6,227 bases of DNA from NCBI GenBank assembly GCA_002413095.1, contig DHWI01000018.1:2085-8311 (forward strand). Reading direction: 5' to 3'. Every line of letters starts with the position of its first letter. The first letter of the stretch is position 1. A program made the position numbers and the translations under genes. This DNA comes from Thermoleophilia bacterium UBA5186 (GTDB taxonomy: Bacteria > Actinomycetota > Thermoleophilia > Gaiellales > Gaiellaceae). The notes below the pieces were generated by a model. The model was not told the origin of the DNA. It was given only the letters and a program-made list of their open reading frames with translations, and did no database searches. Of the stretch, positions 1-6,227 are shown in pieces.

Positions 1-2678
1 TGGCCGCCCTCGCCGGGCTTCGAGCCCTGGGCGATCTTGATCTGGAGCTCGTCGGCCGAAGTGAGGTACTCCGGTGTGACGCCGAAGCGCGCGGAGGCGA
101 CCTGCTTGATCCGCGAGTTCCGCTCGGTGCCAAAGCGCTCGCGTGCCTCGCCGCCCTCGCCGCAGTTCGAGCGCGCGCCGAGGCGGTTGAAGGCGATCGC
201 GACCGTCTCGTGCGCCTCCGCCGACAGCGAGCCGTGCGACATGCCGCCGCTGGAGAAGCGCCGGGCGATCGACTCGACGGGCTCCACCTCGTCCAGGGCC
301 GCCGGGGTCGAGGCCGGGACGAGCTCCAGCAGGTCGCGGGGCTCGAGCGGCTCCCGTCCGTTGACGAGCTCGGCGAACCGTTCGTAGCGTTCCCAGCCGG
401 CGCCCTTCAGCGCCCGGCGCAGCTCGTGCGCGGCCTCGACGACGTCCGGCGTCGTCGCGTGCGGCTCGCCCCCTTTCCTGAACTTGACGTAGCCCGGGTT
501 CTCGAGCTGCGGCTCGCGGGCCGCGCGCTCGAGCGTCTGCGTCTCCAGCTCGGCGAACCCGATCCCCGAGATCGGCGCGGGCGTGCCCGGGAAGCACGCG
601 TCGACGACTTCCCGCCCGAGCCCGAGCGTGTCGAAGAGCTGGGCGCCCCGGTACGAGGCCACGTCGGCGATGCCGAGCTTCGAGAGGACCTTGAGCACGC
701 CGTCCTCGATCGCGGTGCGGAAGCGCTGCTGGGCCAGGGCGGGCGAAGGCCGGTCTCCGCCGAGCTTGTCCGCGGCGGCCAGCGCGGCGAGCGTCTCGAG
801 CGCGAGCCGCGGGCAGATCGCGTCGGCGCCGTAGCCGAGCAGGCAAGCGAAGTGGTGGCTCTCGCGCGGCTCGTCGCTCTCGACCAGGATCGAGGCGCGC
901 GTGCGCAGCCCGGCGGCGAGCAGGCGCGCGTGCACAGCGCCGACCGCGAGCAGGGCGGGGATCGCGGTTCCGTCTCCGCGGTCGGTGACGAGCAGCAGCT
1001 CGGCTCCGTTCGCCACGGCTGCCTCGGCCTCGGCGCCGAGGCGCTCGCACGCCTCCCGGAGTCCCGTCGTGAAGGTCGCCCGCAGCGGGGTCGCGGGCAA
1101 CGCCGTGAGCGCCGAGGGGAAGAGGAAGAAGCTCTCGAGCTCGCGCAGCGGCGCCGCGTCGGCCCGCTCTCGCAGCAGCGGCGCGCGCGCCCCGAGCAGC
1201 GTGCGCAGCGACATGACCCCGCGCTCGCGCTGATGGTCGATCGCCGGGTTCGTGACCTGGGCGAAGCGCTGGCGGAAGTAGGAGTAGAGCGGCCGCGCCC
1301 GCCCGGCGAGCGGGGGCAGGGCGGTGTCGTCGCCCATCGAGGAGACCGGCTCGTGGCCGTCGGCGGCGGCGGGGCGGAGCAGCAGCGAGAGCTCCTCGCG
1401 CGTGTACCCGGCCGCGACCTGGCGGCGGATCAGGTCCTCGGCGGGCGGCTCGACGGGCTCTCCGGCCGCCAAGAGCGTCCGGTTCTTCAGGAGCCGGCGG
1501 TAGGGGCGCCTGCCGGCGAGACGCCGCTTGATCTCGGCGCTCTCCTCGAACCCGGTCCCCGGGTCGACGGCGATCAACTCGCCCGGGCCGAGCTTGCCGC
1601 GCCGCACTCGCACCCCCTCGGGCAGCGGGATTGCGCCCGCCTCCGACGCGCAGGCGACGAGGCCGTCGTCGGTGACCGCGTAGCGGAGGGGCCGGAGGCC
1701 GTTGCGGTCGAGCGCGGCGCCGACGACGCGCCCGTCGGTGAAGACGACCGCGGCCGGCCCGTCCCACGGCTCGACCAGGCCGGCGTGGTAGCGATAGAAC
1801 GCCGCGACGGGGTCGCGCGCCGGGCGGGTGTCGGGCGCCTCGGGGATCAGCATCGCGAGCGCGTGCCGCACGTCCCTGCCCCCGTGGACGAGCCCTTCGA
1901 CGGCGTTGTCGAGCATGCCCGAGTCGGAGGTCTCAGGGTCGATCAGCCCGGGCTCCCGGGCGCGCATCCAGTTCGCGTTCCCGGCGATCGTGTTGATCTC
2001 GCCGTTGTGACAGAGGAGCCGGAACGGCTGCGCGCGCTCCCACGAGGGCTCGGTGTTCGTCGAGAAGCGCTGGTGGAAGATCCCGAACGGCACCGCGAGG
2101 CCGGGTTTGCGGAGGTCCGGGTAGAACGTCGCGAGCTCCGACGCGGCGCAGAGCGCCTTGTAGACCACGGTGCGGAACGAGAGCGAGGCGATGTACGCGC
2201 CGACGGCCTGCTCGGCCCGTCGGCGGGCGCGGTACGCGCGATCCTCCGCTTCGACCAGGCTGGCGCCGTAGGGACGAAGGAGGATGAGCTGCTCGATGCG
2301 CGGCGCGGTCGCCTGGGCGCGTGCTCCGAGCGCGTCCGCCTGCACCGGCACAGGCCGCCAGCCGCCGGTGTCGATTCCCTCGGCGCGGCACGCCTCCTCG
2401 ATCGCCGTGCGAGCCGATTCGTCGCGGAGGAAGACCATCGCGAGCCCGCACCACGGCCCGGGGACGAGCGCGGCGGGAATCGGCAACAGGACGCCCGCTC
2501 CGTCGCCGGTGCGGCCATCCGCCGCGACTGCGCCGCGGTGCCCGACTCGGCGCAGACCCTCGAGCAGCGCTTCGACGACGGCTCGCGACGGCCGTCCTTG
2601 CACGTCGGCGACGAAGCCGATACCGCAAGAATCTCGCTCTGCGCATGGATCGTGGAGGCCGTGCTGGACGGCAACCAT
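1..2678 (-). CDS. gltB: Glutamate synthase (GOGAT) large/alpha chain, N-terminal 892 residues, 3' end cut off by window
   Basis: This chain makes two glutamates from glutamine and 2-oxoglutarate, the second half of the GS-GOGAT ammonia-assimilation route in the cytoplasm. It works with a small NAD(P)H-oxidising subunit (GltD), which is not in this window. Reading the minus strand from ATG at 2678 gives an unbroken frame of 892 codons. A 17-residue propeptide (GLHDP at 7-11) precedes C18 of CGIGF, the expected catalytic cysteine of the Ntn-type class II amidotransferase. HRGA (47-50), TGDGAG (57-62), FHQRFSTNTE (201-210) and CHNGEINT (223-230) belong to the same domain. The central domain shows NPAID (477-481), VMSLRTLLG (488-496) and ESHHFACLLGYGAD (606-619). 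The FMN synthase domain starts near 800, with GGMSHGSLSAEAHET (811-825), GEGGE (840-844) and the final KPGEGG. The family is usually near 1,500 residues, so about 60% is visible; the Fe-S cysteines and the C-terminal GXGXG domain lie outside. ATG 2678 is the only ATG, GTG or TTG between the in-frame TAA at 2832-2834 and C18, so the start is well fixed. It is divergent from the M14 peptidase gene. Confidence 0.97.
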   Translation of the reverse strand, partial: MVAVQHGLHDPCAERDSCGIGFVADVQGRPSRAVVEALLEGLRRVGHRGAVAADGRTGDGAGVLLPIPAALVPGPWCGLAMVFLRDESARTAIEEACRAEGIDTGGWRPVPVQADALGARAQATAPRIEQLILLRPYGASLVEAEDRAYRARRRAEQAVGAYIASLSFRTVVYKALCAASELATFYPDLRKPGLAVPFGIFHQRFSTNTEPSWERAQPFRLLCHNGEINTIAGNANWMRAREPGLIDPETSDSGMLDNAVEGLVHGGRDVRHALAMLIPEAPDTRPARDPVAAFYRYHAGLVEPWDGPAAVVFTDGRVVGAALDRNGLRPLRYAVTDDGLVACASEAGAIPLPEGVRVRRGKLGPGELIAVDPGTGFEESAEIKRRLAGRRPYRRLLKNRTLLAAGEPVEPPAEDLIRRQVAAGYTREELSLLLRPAAADGHEPVSSMGDDTALPPLAGRARPLYSYFRQRFAQVTNPAIDHQRERGVMSLRTLLGARAPLLRERADAAPLRELESFFLFPSALTALPATPLRATFTTGLREACERLGAEAEAAVANGAELLLVTDRGDGTAIPALLAVGAVHARLLAAGLRTRASILVESDEPRESHHFACLLGYGADAICPRLALETLAALAAADKLGGDRPSPALAQQRFRTAIEDGVLKVLSKLGIADVASYRGAQLFDTLGLGREVVDACFPGTPAPISGIGFAELETQTLERAAREPQLENPGYVKFRKGGEPHATTPDVVEAAHELRRALKGAGWERYERFAELVNGREPLEPRDLLELVPASTPAALDEVEPVESIARRFSSGGMSHGSLSAEAHETVAIAFNRLGARSNCGEGGEARERFGTERNSRIKQVASARFGVTPEYLTSADELQIKIAQGSKPGEGG

Positions 2679-2685
2679 CCCCTTT
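2679..2685 (-). promoter_or_regulatory. Shine-Dalgarno-like purine run abutting the gltB start
   Basis: On the gltB strand the bases AAAGGGG lie immediately before the ATG, with no spacer. This is the only purine-rich, anti-SD-like run within about 20 bases of the start. A normal Shine-Dalgarno sits 5-9 bases upstream, so this one is poorly placed. No alternative start codon can rescue the spacing without losing the catalytic cysteine. It may be a weak site, or initiation may rely on other features. Confidence 0.4.
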
Positions 2686-2720
2686 GGTGTGCTGCTCGGA
2701 GGATCCGCCTGTGGGTATCG

Positions 2721-2760
2721 GCTAGCCGGCGAAGGCGGGAGGACGAAGGCGCCGGCTAGC
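2721..2760. repeat. Perfect 11-bp inverted repeat (hairpin) in the predicted gltB leader
   Basis: GCTAGCCGGCG at 2721-2731 and its exact reverse complement CGCCGGCTAGC at 2750-2760 flank an 18-base loop. The direct repeat CGAAGGCG (2730-2737 and 2744-2751) overlaps the inner edges of the arms. In gltB mRNA this would be a strong GC-rich stem-loop ending 42 bases before the ATG. No T-run follows it on either strand, so it does not look like an intrinsic terminator. It could be an RNA control element or a protein-binding operator; the sequence does not decide between them. The symmetry is directly visible, but its function is not known. Confidence 0.65.
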
Positions 2761-2828
2761 TGGCGTCGAGGCGCGCAAGGCTCACAAAGACAAACCGCTT
2801 GGTGAACGCGCGACGCATGAAGGCGGCC

Positions 2829-2857
2829 ACGTTAGTCGAAGCGTCGGACGGAGACAA
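2829..2857 (-). promoter_or_regulatory. Candidate sigma-70-type promoter for gltB
   Basis: On the minus strand TTGTCT (2857-2852) is followed after exactly 17 bases by TAACGT (2834-2829). This fits the loose actinobacterial pattern of TTGnCn -35 and TAnnnT -10 boxes. Transcription would start near 2822, giving a leader of about 144 bases that contains the inverted repeat at 2721-2760. The match is partial and in a GC-rich background, so this is a plausible call, not a proven one. Confidence 0.35.
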
Positions 2858-2865
2858 CCTTGGCT

Positions 2866-2871
2866 TACGAT
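2866..2871 (+). promoter_or_regulatory. Candidate -10 box for the M14 peptidase gene
   Basis: TACGAT fits the TAnnnT -10 pattern and sits in one of the few AT-richer spots of the divergent region. A start of transcription about 7 bases downstream falls at G2878, leaving a leader of only about 11 bases before the proposed TTG start at 2889. A matching -35 is poor (only TCGGAC-like bases near 2844-2849), so confidence is low. The site lies next to the candidate gltB -35 box on the other strand. Confidence 0.28.
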
Positions 2872-2888
2872 CGCGGCGTGGAACGGCG

Positions 2889-3602
2889 TTGAGGTCGCTC
2901 GTCGGGATCGCCGTCTTGGGCGCTGCGCTCGTCGTCGCCGTCCCCGCAGCACATCCCGATGCGGCGCGAACGCGGACGGAGCTTCTCGGCCGTTCCGTGC
3001 GCGGCGAGCCGATCCACGTGCTCGAGCGCGGCGACCCCGACTCGCCGCTGAAGATCCTCGTCGTCGGCTGCATCCACGGGAACGAGCCGGCCGGGATCGC
3101 CGTCGCGGAGCAGTTGGAGGCGCTGCCGCTACCGAAGGAGCTCGATTTGGTGGTGGTCGAGAGCGCCAATCCCGACGGCGTGCGGGCCGGGACCCGTACG
3201 AACGCCAACGGCGTCGACCTCAACCGCAACTTTCCCTGGCGGTGGGCGAAGCGCGGCGCTCGCGGCGACCTGACCTACTCGGGTCCGCGTGTCCTGTCCG
3301 AGCCCGAGAGCCGCTCGCTCGCCGCGCTGATCCGCCGCGTCCGGCCACAGATCACGATCTGGTTCCATCAGCATCTCGGGATCGTGGACGAGTCGGGCGG
3401 GAGTATCGCCGTCGAGCGGCGGTTCGCCACGCTCGTCGGCCTGCCACTGCGGCGGCTCCAGCGCAACCGCGGCAGCGTCGCGAGCTGGCAGAACCACTTG
3501 TTCCCCGGGACGACGTCCTTCGTGGTCGAGCTGCCGGCCGGGTCTTTGACCGGGCGTGAGGCGCGGAACTACGCCGACGCGGTCGCCGCACTCGCCGGAT
3601 AG
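2889..3602 (+). CDS. M14-family zinc carboxypeptidase, MpaA-like murein peptide amidase, predicted exported
   Basis: The product is a small metallopeptidase of the M14 (carboxypeptidase A-like) fold. Numbered from TTG 2889 (237 residues), HGNE (63-66) gives zinc ligands H63 and E66. ANPDG (93-97) and NANGVDLNRNFP (105-116) carry the N-R substrate-binding pair N112/R113. WFHQH (158-162) supplies the third zinc ligand, probably H160, and VVELPAG (212-218) the catalytic E214. The order and wording match E. coli MpaA, which trims the gamma-D-Glu-meso-DAP bond of murein peptides, so a peptidoglycan-peptide substrate is the best guess. Residues 2-21 (RS, then a hydrophobic run ending AVPAA) look like a signal peptide, which implies action outside the membrane. 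The frame is open back to TTG 2799, with GTG 2802 and ATG 2817 also possible. However, codons 2817-2888 include two TTA and only about 65% G/C third positions, unlike the rest, and would bury the signal segment. TTG 2889 is preferred; GGA lies 6 bases before it. Confidence 0.87.
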   Translation: MRSLVGIAVLGAALVVAVPAAHPDAARTRTELLGRSVRGEPIHVLERGDPDSPLKILVVGCIHGNEPAGIAVAEQLEALPLPKELDLVVVESANPDGVRAGTRTNANGVDLNRNFPWRWAKRGARGDLTYSGPRVLSEPESRSLAALIRRVRPQITIWFHQHLGIVDESGGSIAVERRFATLVGLPLRRLQRNRGSVASWQNHLFPGTTSFVVELPAGSLTGREARNYADAVAALAG

Positions 3603-3605
3603 CTA
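3600..3605. other. Zero-gap convergent stop codons (TAG|CTA)
   Basis: The plus-strand peptidase gene ends in TAG at 3600-3602 and the minus-strand permease gene ends in TAG (CTA on the plus strand) at 3605-3603. The two stops touch and form the palindrome TAGCTA. There is no intergenic DNA to hold a conventional terminator, so each transcript probably runs into the neighbouring gene as antisense unless it ends by Rho. Confidence 0.9.
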
Positions 3606-6227
3606 TTCCTCGCGGAGGATCGAGCCGAGCGGCAGGCGGCGGATCGCGCGCGCGGCGAGCCCGGTCGCCAGCGTCGCACCGACGAGCGTCGCTCCGGCGA
3701 GGCCGGCGAAATACGTCCAAGGCACCGCGAGGTGATCCGGGGGCGGATCGAAGGCGTGCTGCAGCATCGCCACGAGCATCACGGCCAGGAGCCAGCCGAG
3801 CAGTGCCGCGAGCGCCGCGGCGGCGCCGACGATCAGGGCAACCTCCGACCAGACGAACGAGAGGATCCGATTCGCCGTCGTCCCCAGTGCGGACATCGTG
3901 GCGAACTCCTGGCGGCGCTCGGCGACGGCGACGGCGACGTAGAGCGCGAGGGCGGCAGCGGCGAGGAGGAGCGCGAAGGCGCCCTCGATGCGGCTGATCC
4001 CGTGCAGGTCGACGGCGGTGATCGGGCTGACCTTGTCGACGCCCTGATTGCGGATGTTCTTGACGAGCGTTCCCTGGCGGGCAGTGGCCGCGGCGACGCG
4101 GAGTGCCGCGGTCGCCGGGTCGCCCGACGCCTTCGCGAACACGACGTTCGGGCCCGGATCGTGCGTCGCCTGCAGCACGTAGCCGCGGTTCGCGACCATG
4201 AACGAGTCGCGGGGCGCGGAGGGGAACTCCTGCACGACGCCGACGACGTGGAACGGGACGACGCGGAAGCCGCCGGTCCGGCGATCGAGCGTGCGCAGCT
4301 TGAGCAGATCGCCCTCGTGCAGCGAGTAGTCGGTGACAGTCTCCTTCGAGACGAGGATCCCGTCCGGCCGCGCGCGGAGCCGGTCGAGCATCTGCTGCGC
4401 GGTGCCGCCGATGAAGTACGAGTCGCGGAGCGAGGAGCCGTGCGTGAAGGTGGACGCGTCGATCCCGAACGTGTCCTGCAAGTCCGGGCCGACGTAAGCG
4501 TAGGTGTGGTCGAGCGCGGTCGTTCCCGCGACGCCTGGAACGCGGGCCACGGTGCGCTCCACGCCAATCTTCGCACCGGAAACCACGACGTCGGCGCCGA
4601 GCGTCAGCTGAGCGTCGACGCGGGCCTGCTGGTCGTACGTGGCCGCGAAGACGCCCAGGTTCACGGCGAAGGCGAGCAGGAGCGCGACGAGGACGAGTCC
4701 ACGGTTGATCGCCGCCGTACGCCGGCCCGCGCTCGCAAGCAGGTAGCCCGACGGGGTCGTCGCCCGGCTCGGCACGAGACGCGCGAAGATGCGGCCGCGC
4801 AGCCGGACGAGAAGCAGCGTCGCGCCGATCCAGAGCAGCGCGGGCGCGAGGAACATGTAGACCGAGAGCGAGAGCGTCGGGTTCGAGTCGGGATTGACGA
4901 CCGCCGAGAAGCCGGTGCGCGCGGTGAGCCAGTAGACGAGGCCGCTGATCCCCAGCGCGATCAGGTCGAGGTAAAGGCGCTGCCAGAGCGGCTTGCCCGG
5001 ACGTCCGCCCTCGGCAAGCGCGCCACGGCCTGCGGCGACACGCGCGGCGAGCGCTCCCACGAAGCTGACGCCCACACAGGTTCCGAGCGCCCACGGCCAT
5101 TCCCTGAGCGAGCCGCCGACGAGCGCCCGCGTGGCGAGCAAGGCACCCACGGCGCCGATCACCCCGGCGACGAGGCCGACGAGCAGGCTCTCGAGCCCGG
5201 CGAGGGCGAGCAGTCGTCGCCGCGAGGCGCCGCGGGCGCGTAGCAGCCGCAGCGTCCGCCGGTCCCGCTCGACCGCGCCGAGCGCCGCGAGATAGGCAAG
5301 GCCCAGGCCGACGAGCGCGCCAGGCACCGCGAGCATGATGTAGAGCGCCTCGGCGTAGAGGGCGTCTCCGGCCGCGTTCGAGAGACCGTCCGAGAGGTTG
5401 TCCACGAACTGGACGCGGCCCGTGAGCTGGCGCTCGGTGCGGTTGCGGATGCGGTTGGCGAGGTCGTAAGCGTGCCGTGGGCTGCCACTCAGCGTCGCCG
5501 GGTCGACCTGTGCCTGCACCTGCCACGACACGCCGAGGGCCACGCCGGGGACGGCCGCCGCGGCGGCGGTCGGTGCCGGAGCCGAAGCCAGGCGCGGAGC
5601 GATCTTCGTGGCGAACGTCTTGAACGGGACGATCGCGATGTCGGCCGGAGGCTGCGCGGCAGCGGGCCCGACGAGCGGATTCAGCGGCTGGAAGAGCACA
5701 TCGGCGGCCGTGACGACCGCAACGCCGGACACGGGCAGACGGACCGGCGGCTGGCCGCGCCGCACCGTGACCGCGATCCTGTCGCCGACCTGAGCCTGCA
5801 GCGTCGCCGCGAGCTGCTGGTCGAGGACGACGGCGCCCTCTTGCAGCCGGCCGCGCAGCATCCGCAGCGTCTGGAAGTGGGCCAGGTAGTCGGGCGGCAC
5901 CGCGAGGATCGATCCCGCGCCGGCCTGGACGGTTCCCGCGGAGGCGCGGTTCGTGACGCCGGCGAACGGGGCCGTTGCCGCGGGCGCGGCGGCCTGCACG
6001 CCGGGCTGGCGCGCAACGTCGCGCGCGACGCGCTCGGCGGCGGTCGCGGAGGCGACCGGCCCTTGCCAGTCGAGCGGGACGCTTCGCACGGCGCTGCCCG
6101 TCATCGTCCGCAGCGAATGGCCGACGAACAGCACCATGGCGCCGAGCAGCGCGGCCGAGGCGGCCAACACCAGGATCCGGATCGTCGTCTGGAGCGGCGA
6201 GCGCGCGAGCACGCGGACGACGAAGCG
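3603..6227 (-). CDS. FtsX/MacB-type ABC transporter permease, 10 predicted TM segments, 5' end just outside window
   Basis: This is the membrane subunit of a type VII (FtsX/LolCE/MacB-like) ABC system. Such systems act on the outer face of the membrane, exporting or extracting lipids, lipoproteins or peptides, or transmitting force. Numbering from GTG 6212 (869 residues), TM1 is near 12-31, followed by a large extracytoplasmic domain (32-287). TM segments then fall near 288-312, 337-363, 373-393, 414-432, 449-469 and 505-525. A second external domain (526-743) precedes the last three TMs, near 744-765, 788-815 and 832-855. There are two FtsX domains (about 290-400 and 744-863). Each has the typical cytoplasmic turn, ERDRRTLRLLRARGAS (315-330) and ERRQEFATMSALGTT (765-779), and the protein ends LPLGSILREE. 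The frame is open past GTG 6212 to the edge, adding RFVVR, which reads naturally into VLARSPLQT, so the true start is probably a few codons beyond the window. The ATPase is not visible and the substrate cannot be told. Confidence 0.92.
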   Translation of the reverse strand, partial: RFVVRVLARSPLQTTIRILVLAASAALLGAMVLFVGHSLRTMTGSAVRSVPLDWQGPVASATAAERVARDVARQPGVQAAAPAATAPFAGVTNRASAGTVQAGAGSILAVPPDYLAHFQTLRMLRGRLQEGAVVLDQQLAATLQAQVGDRIAVTVRRGQPPVRLPVSGVAVVTAADVLFQPLNPLVGPAAAQPPADIAIVPFKTFATKIAPRLASAPAPTAAAAAVPGVALGVSWQVQAQVDPATLSGSPRHAYDLANRIRNRTERQLTGRVQFVDNLSDGLSNAAGDALYAEALYIMLAVPGALVGLGLAYLAALGAVERDRRTLRLLRARGASRRRLLALAGLESLLVGLVAGVIGAVGALLATRALVGGSLREWPWALGTCVGVSFVGALAARVAAGRGALAEGGRPGKPLWQRLYLDLIALGISGLVYWLTARTGFSAVVNPDSNPTLSLSVYMFLAPALLWIGATLLLVRLRGRIFARLVPSRATTPSGYLLASAGRRTAAINRGLVLVALLLAFAVNLGVFAATYDQQARVDAQLTLGADVVVSGAKIGVERTVARVPGVAGTTALDHTYAYVGPDLQDTFGIDASTFTHGSSLRDSYFIGGTAQQMLDRLRARPDGILVSKETVTDYSLHEGDLLKLRTLDRRTGGFRVVPFHVVGVVQEFPSAPRDSFMVANRGYVLQATHDPGPNVVFAKASGDPATAALRVAAATARQGTLVKNIRNQGVDKVSPITAVDLHGISRIEGAFALLLAAAALALYVAVAVAERRQEFATMSALGTTANRILSFVWSEVALIVGAAAALAALLGWLLAVMLVAMLQHAFDPPPDHLAVPWTYFAGLAGATLVGATLATGLAARAIRRLPLGSILREE

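Noticed and set aside
210..2759. 849-codon open frame on the plus strand opposite gltB
   Set aside because: It is the antisense shadow of gltB. Its product is a low-complexity Arg/Gly/Glu/Ala-rich string with no recognisable domain, whereas the opposite strand gives a motif-perfect GltB.
2721..2760. The 11-bp inverted repeat considered as an intrinsic terminator
   Set aside because: No T-tract follows on either strand, and no gene ends nearby: both neighbouring genes start here and point away from it.
2756..3229. 157-codon minus-strand frame opposite the start of the peptidase gene
   Set aside because: It is antisense to conserved M14 motifs (HGNE, NANGVDLNRNF) and shows no family features of its own.
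3607..3619. Short inverted repeat TCCTC-GCG-GAGGA near the convergent junction, considered as a terminator
   Set aside because: The stem is only 5 bp, lies within the last permease codons and lacks a T-run on either strand, so a terminator call is not supported.
3732..5243. 503-codon open frame on the plus strand opposite the permease
   Set aside because: The predicted product is highly charged and repetitive (Arg/Glu/Asp/Gly), typical of antisense frames in GC-rich DNA, and has no domain or ribosome-binding support.
3352..5526. 724-codon open frame on the minus strand, in another frame of the permease
   Set aside because: It is an Arg/Ala/Gly/Pro-rich out-of-frame shadow. The permease frame has clear membrane segments and FtsX motifs over the same bases.
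5541..5600. Run of GCC/GCG repeats considered as a simple-sequence repeat
   Set aside because: It encodes an Ala/Pro-rich linker in the permease with mixed codons. It is not a pure tandem repeat, so phase variation is not suggested.

Overview
The window is a stretch of very GC-rich chromosome, about 70% G+C by eye, with G or C at nearly every third codon position inside genes. Gene content and base composition suggest an Actinobacteriota-type organism. A deep-branching class such as Thermoleophilia is possible, but this is inference, because no rRNA or other taxonomic marker is present. The genes look like ordinary chromosomal housekeeping and cell-envelope genes. I see no tRNA, rRNA, CRISPR array, insertion sequence, phage gene or clear recent acquisition.

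Layout: (1) Positions 1-2678, minus strand, hold the N-terminal 892 residues of the glutamate synthase large chain (gltB), which runs off the left edge. They cover the class II glutamine amidotransferase domain, the central domain and the start of the FMN-binding synthase domain. (2) Positions 2679-2888 form a divergent intergenic region of 210 bp. It carries a candidate gltB promoter, a perfect 11-bp inverted repeat in the predicted gltB leader, and a candidate promoter for the rightward gene. (3) Positions 2889-3602, plus strand, encode a small M14-family zinc peptidase resembling murein peptide amidase MpaA, with a predicted export signal. (4) Positions 3603-6227, minus strand, encode a large FtsX/MacB-type ABC transporter permease with ten predicted membrane segments. 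It converges on the peptidase gene with no intervening base, and its extreme N-terminus lies past the right edge.

The three genes are not an operon: gltB and the peptidase gene diverge, and the peptidase and permease genes converge. GltB serves nitrogen assimilation in the cytoplasm. The peptidase and the permease both point to the envelope, but nothing here ties their functions together. The permease's ATPase partner is not in the window.

I did not find a convincing undescribed multi-gene system. The parts most worth a second look are small: the structured gltB leader with a Shine-Dalgarno-like run touching the start codon, the crowded divergent promoter region with a possible leaderless mini-ORF, and the zero-gap TAG|CTA convergent junction. 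Long open frames opposite gltB and the permease are high-GC shadows and are not annotated.
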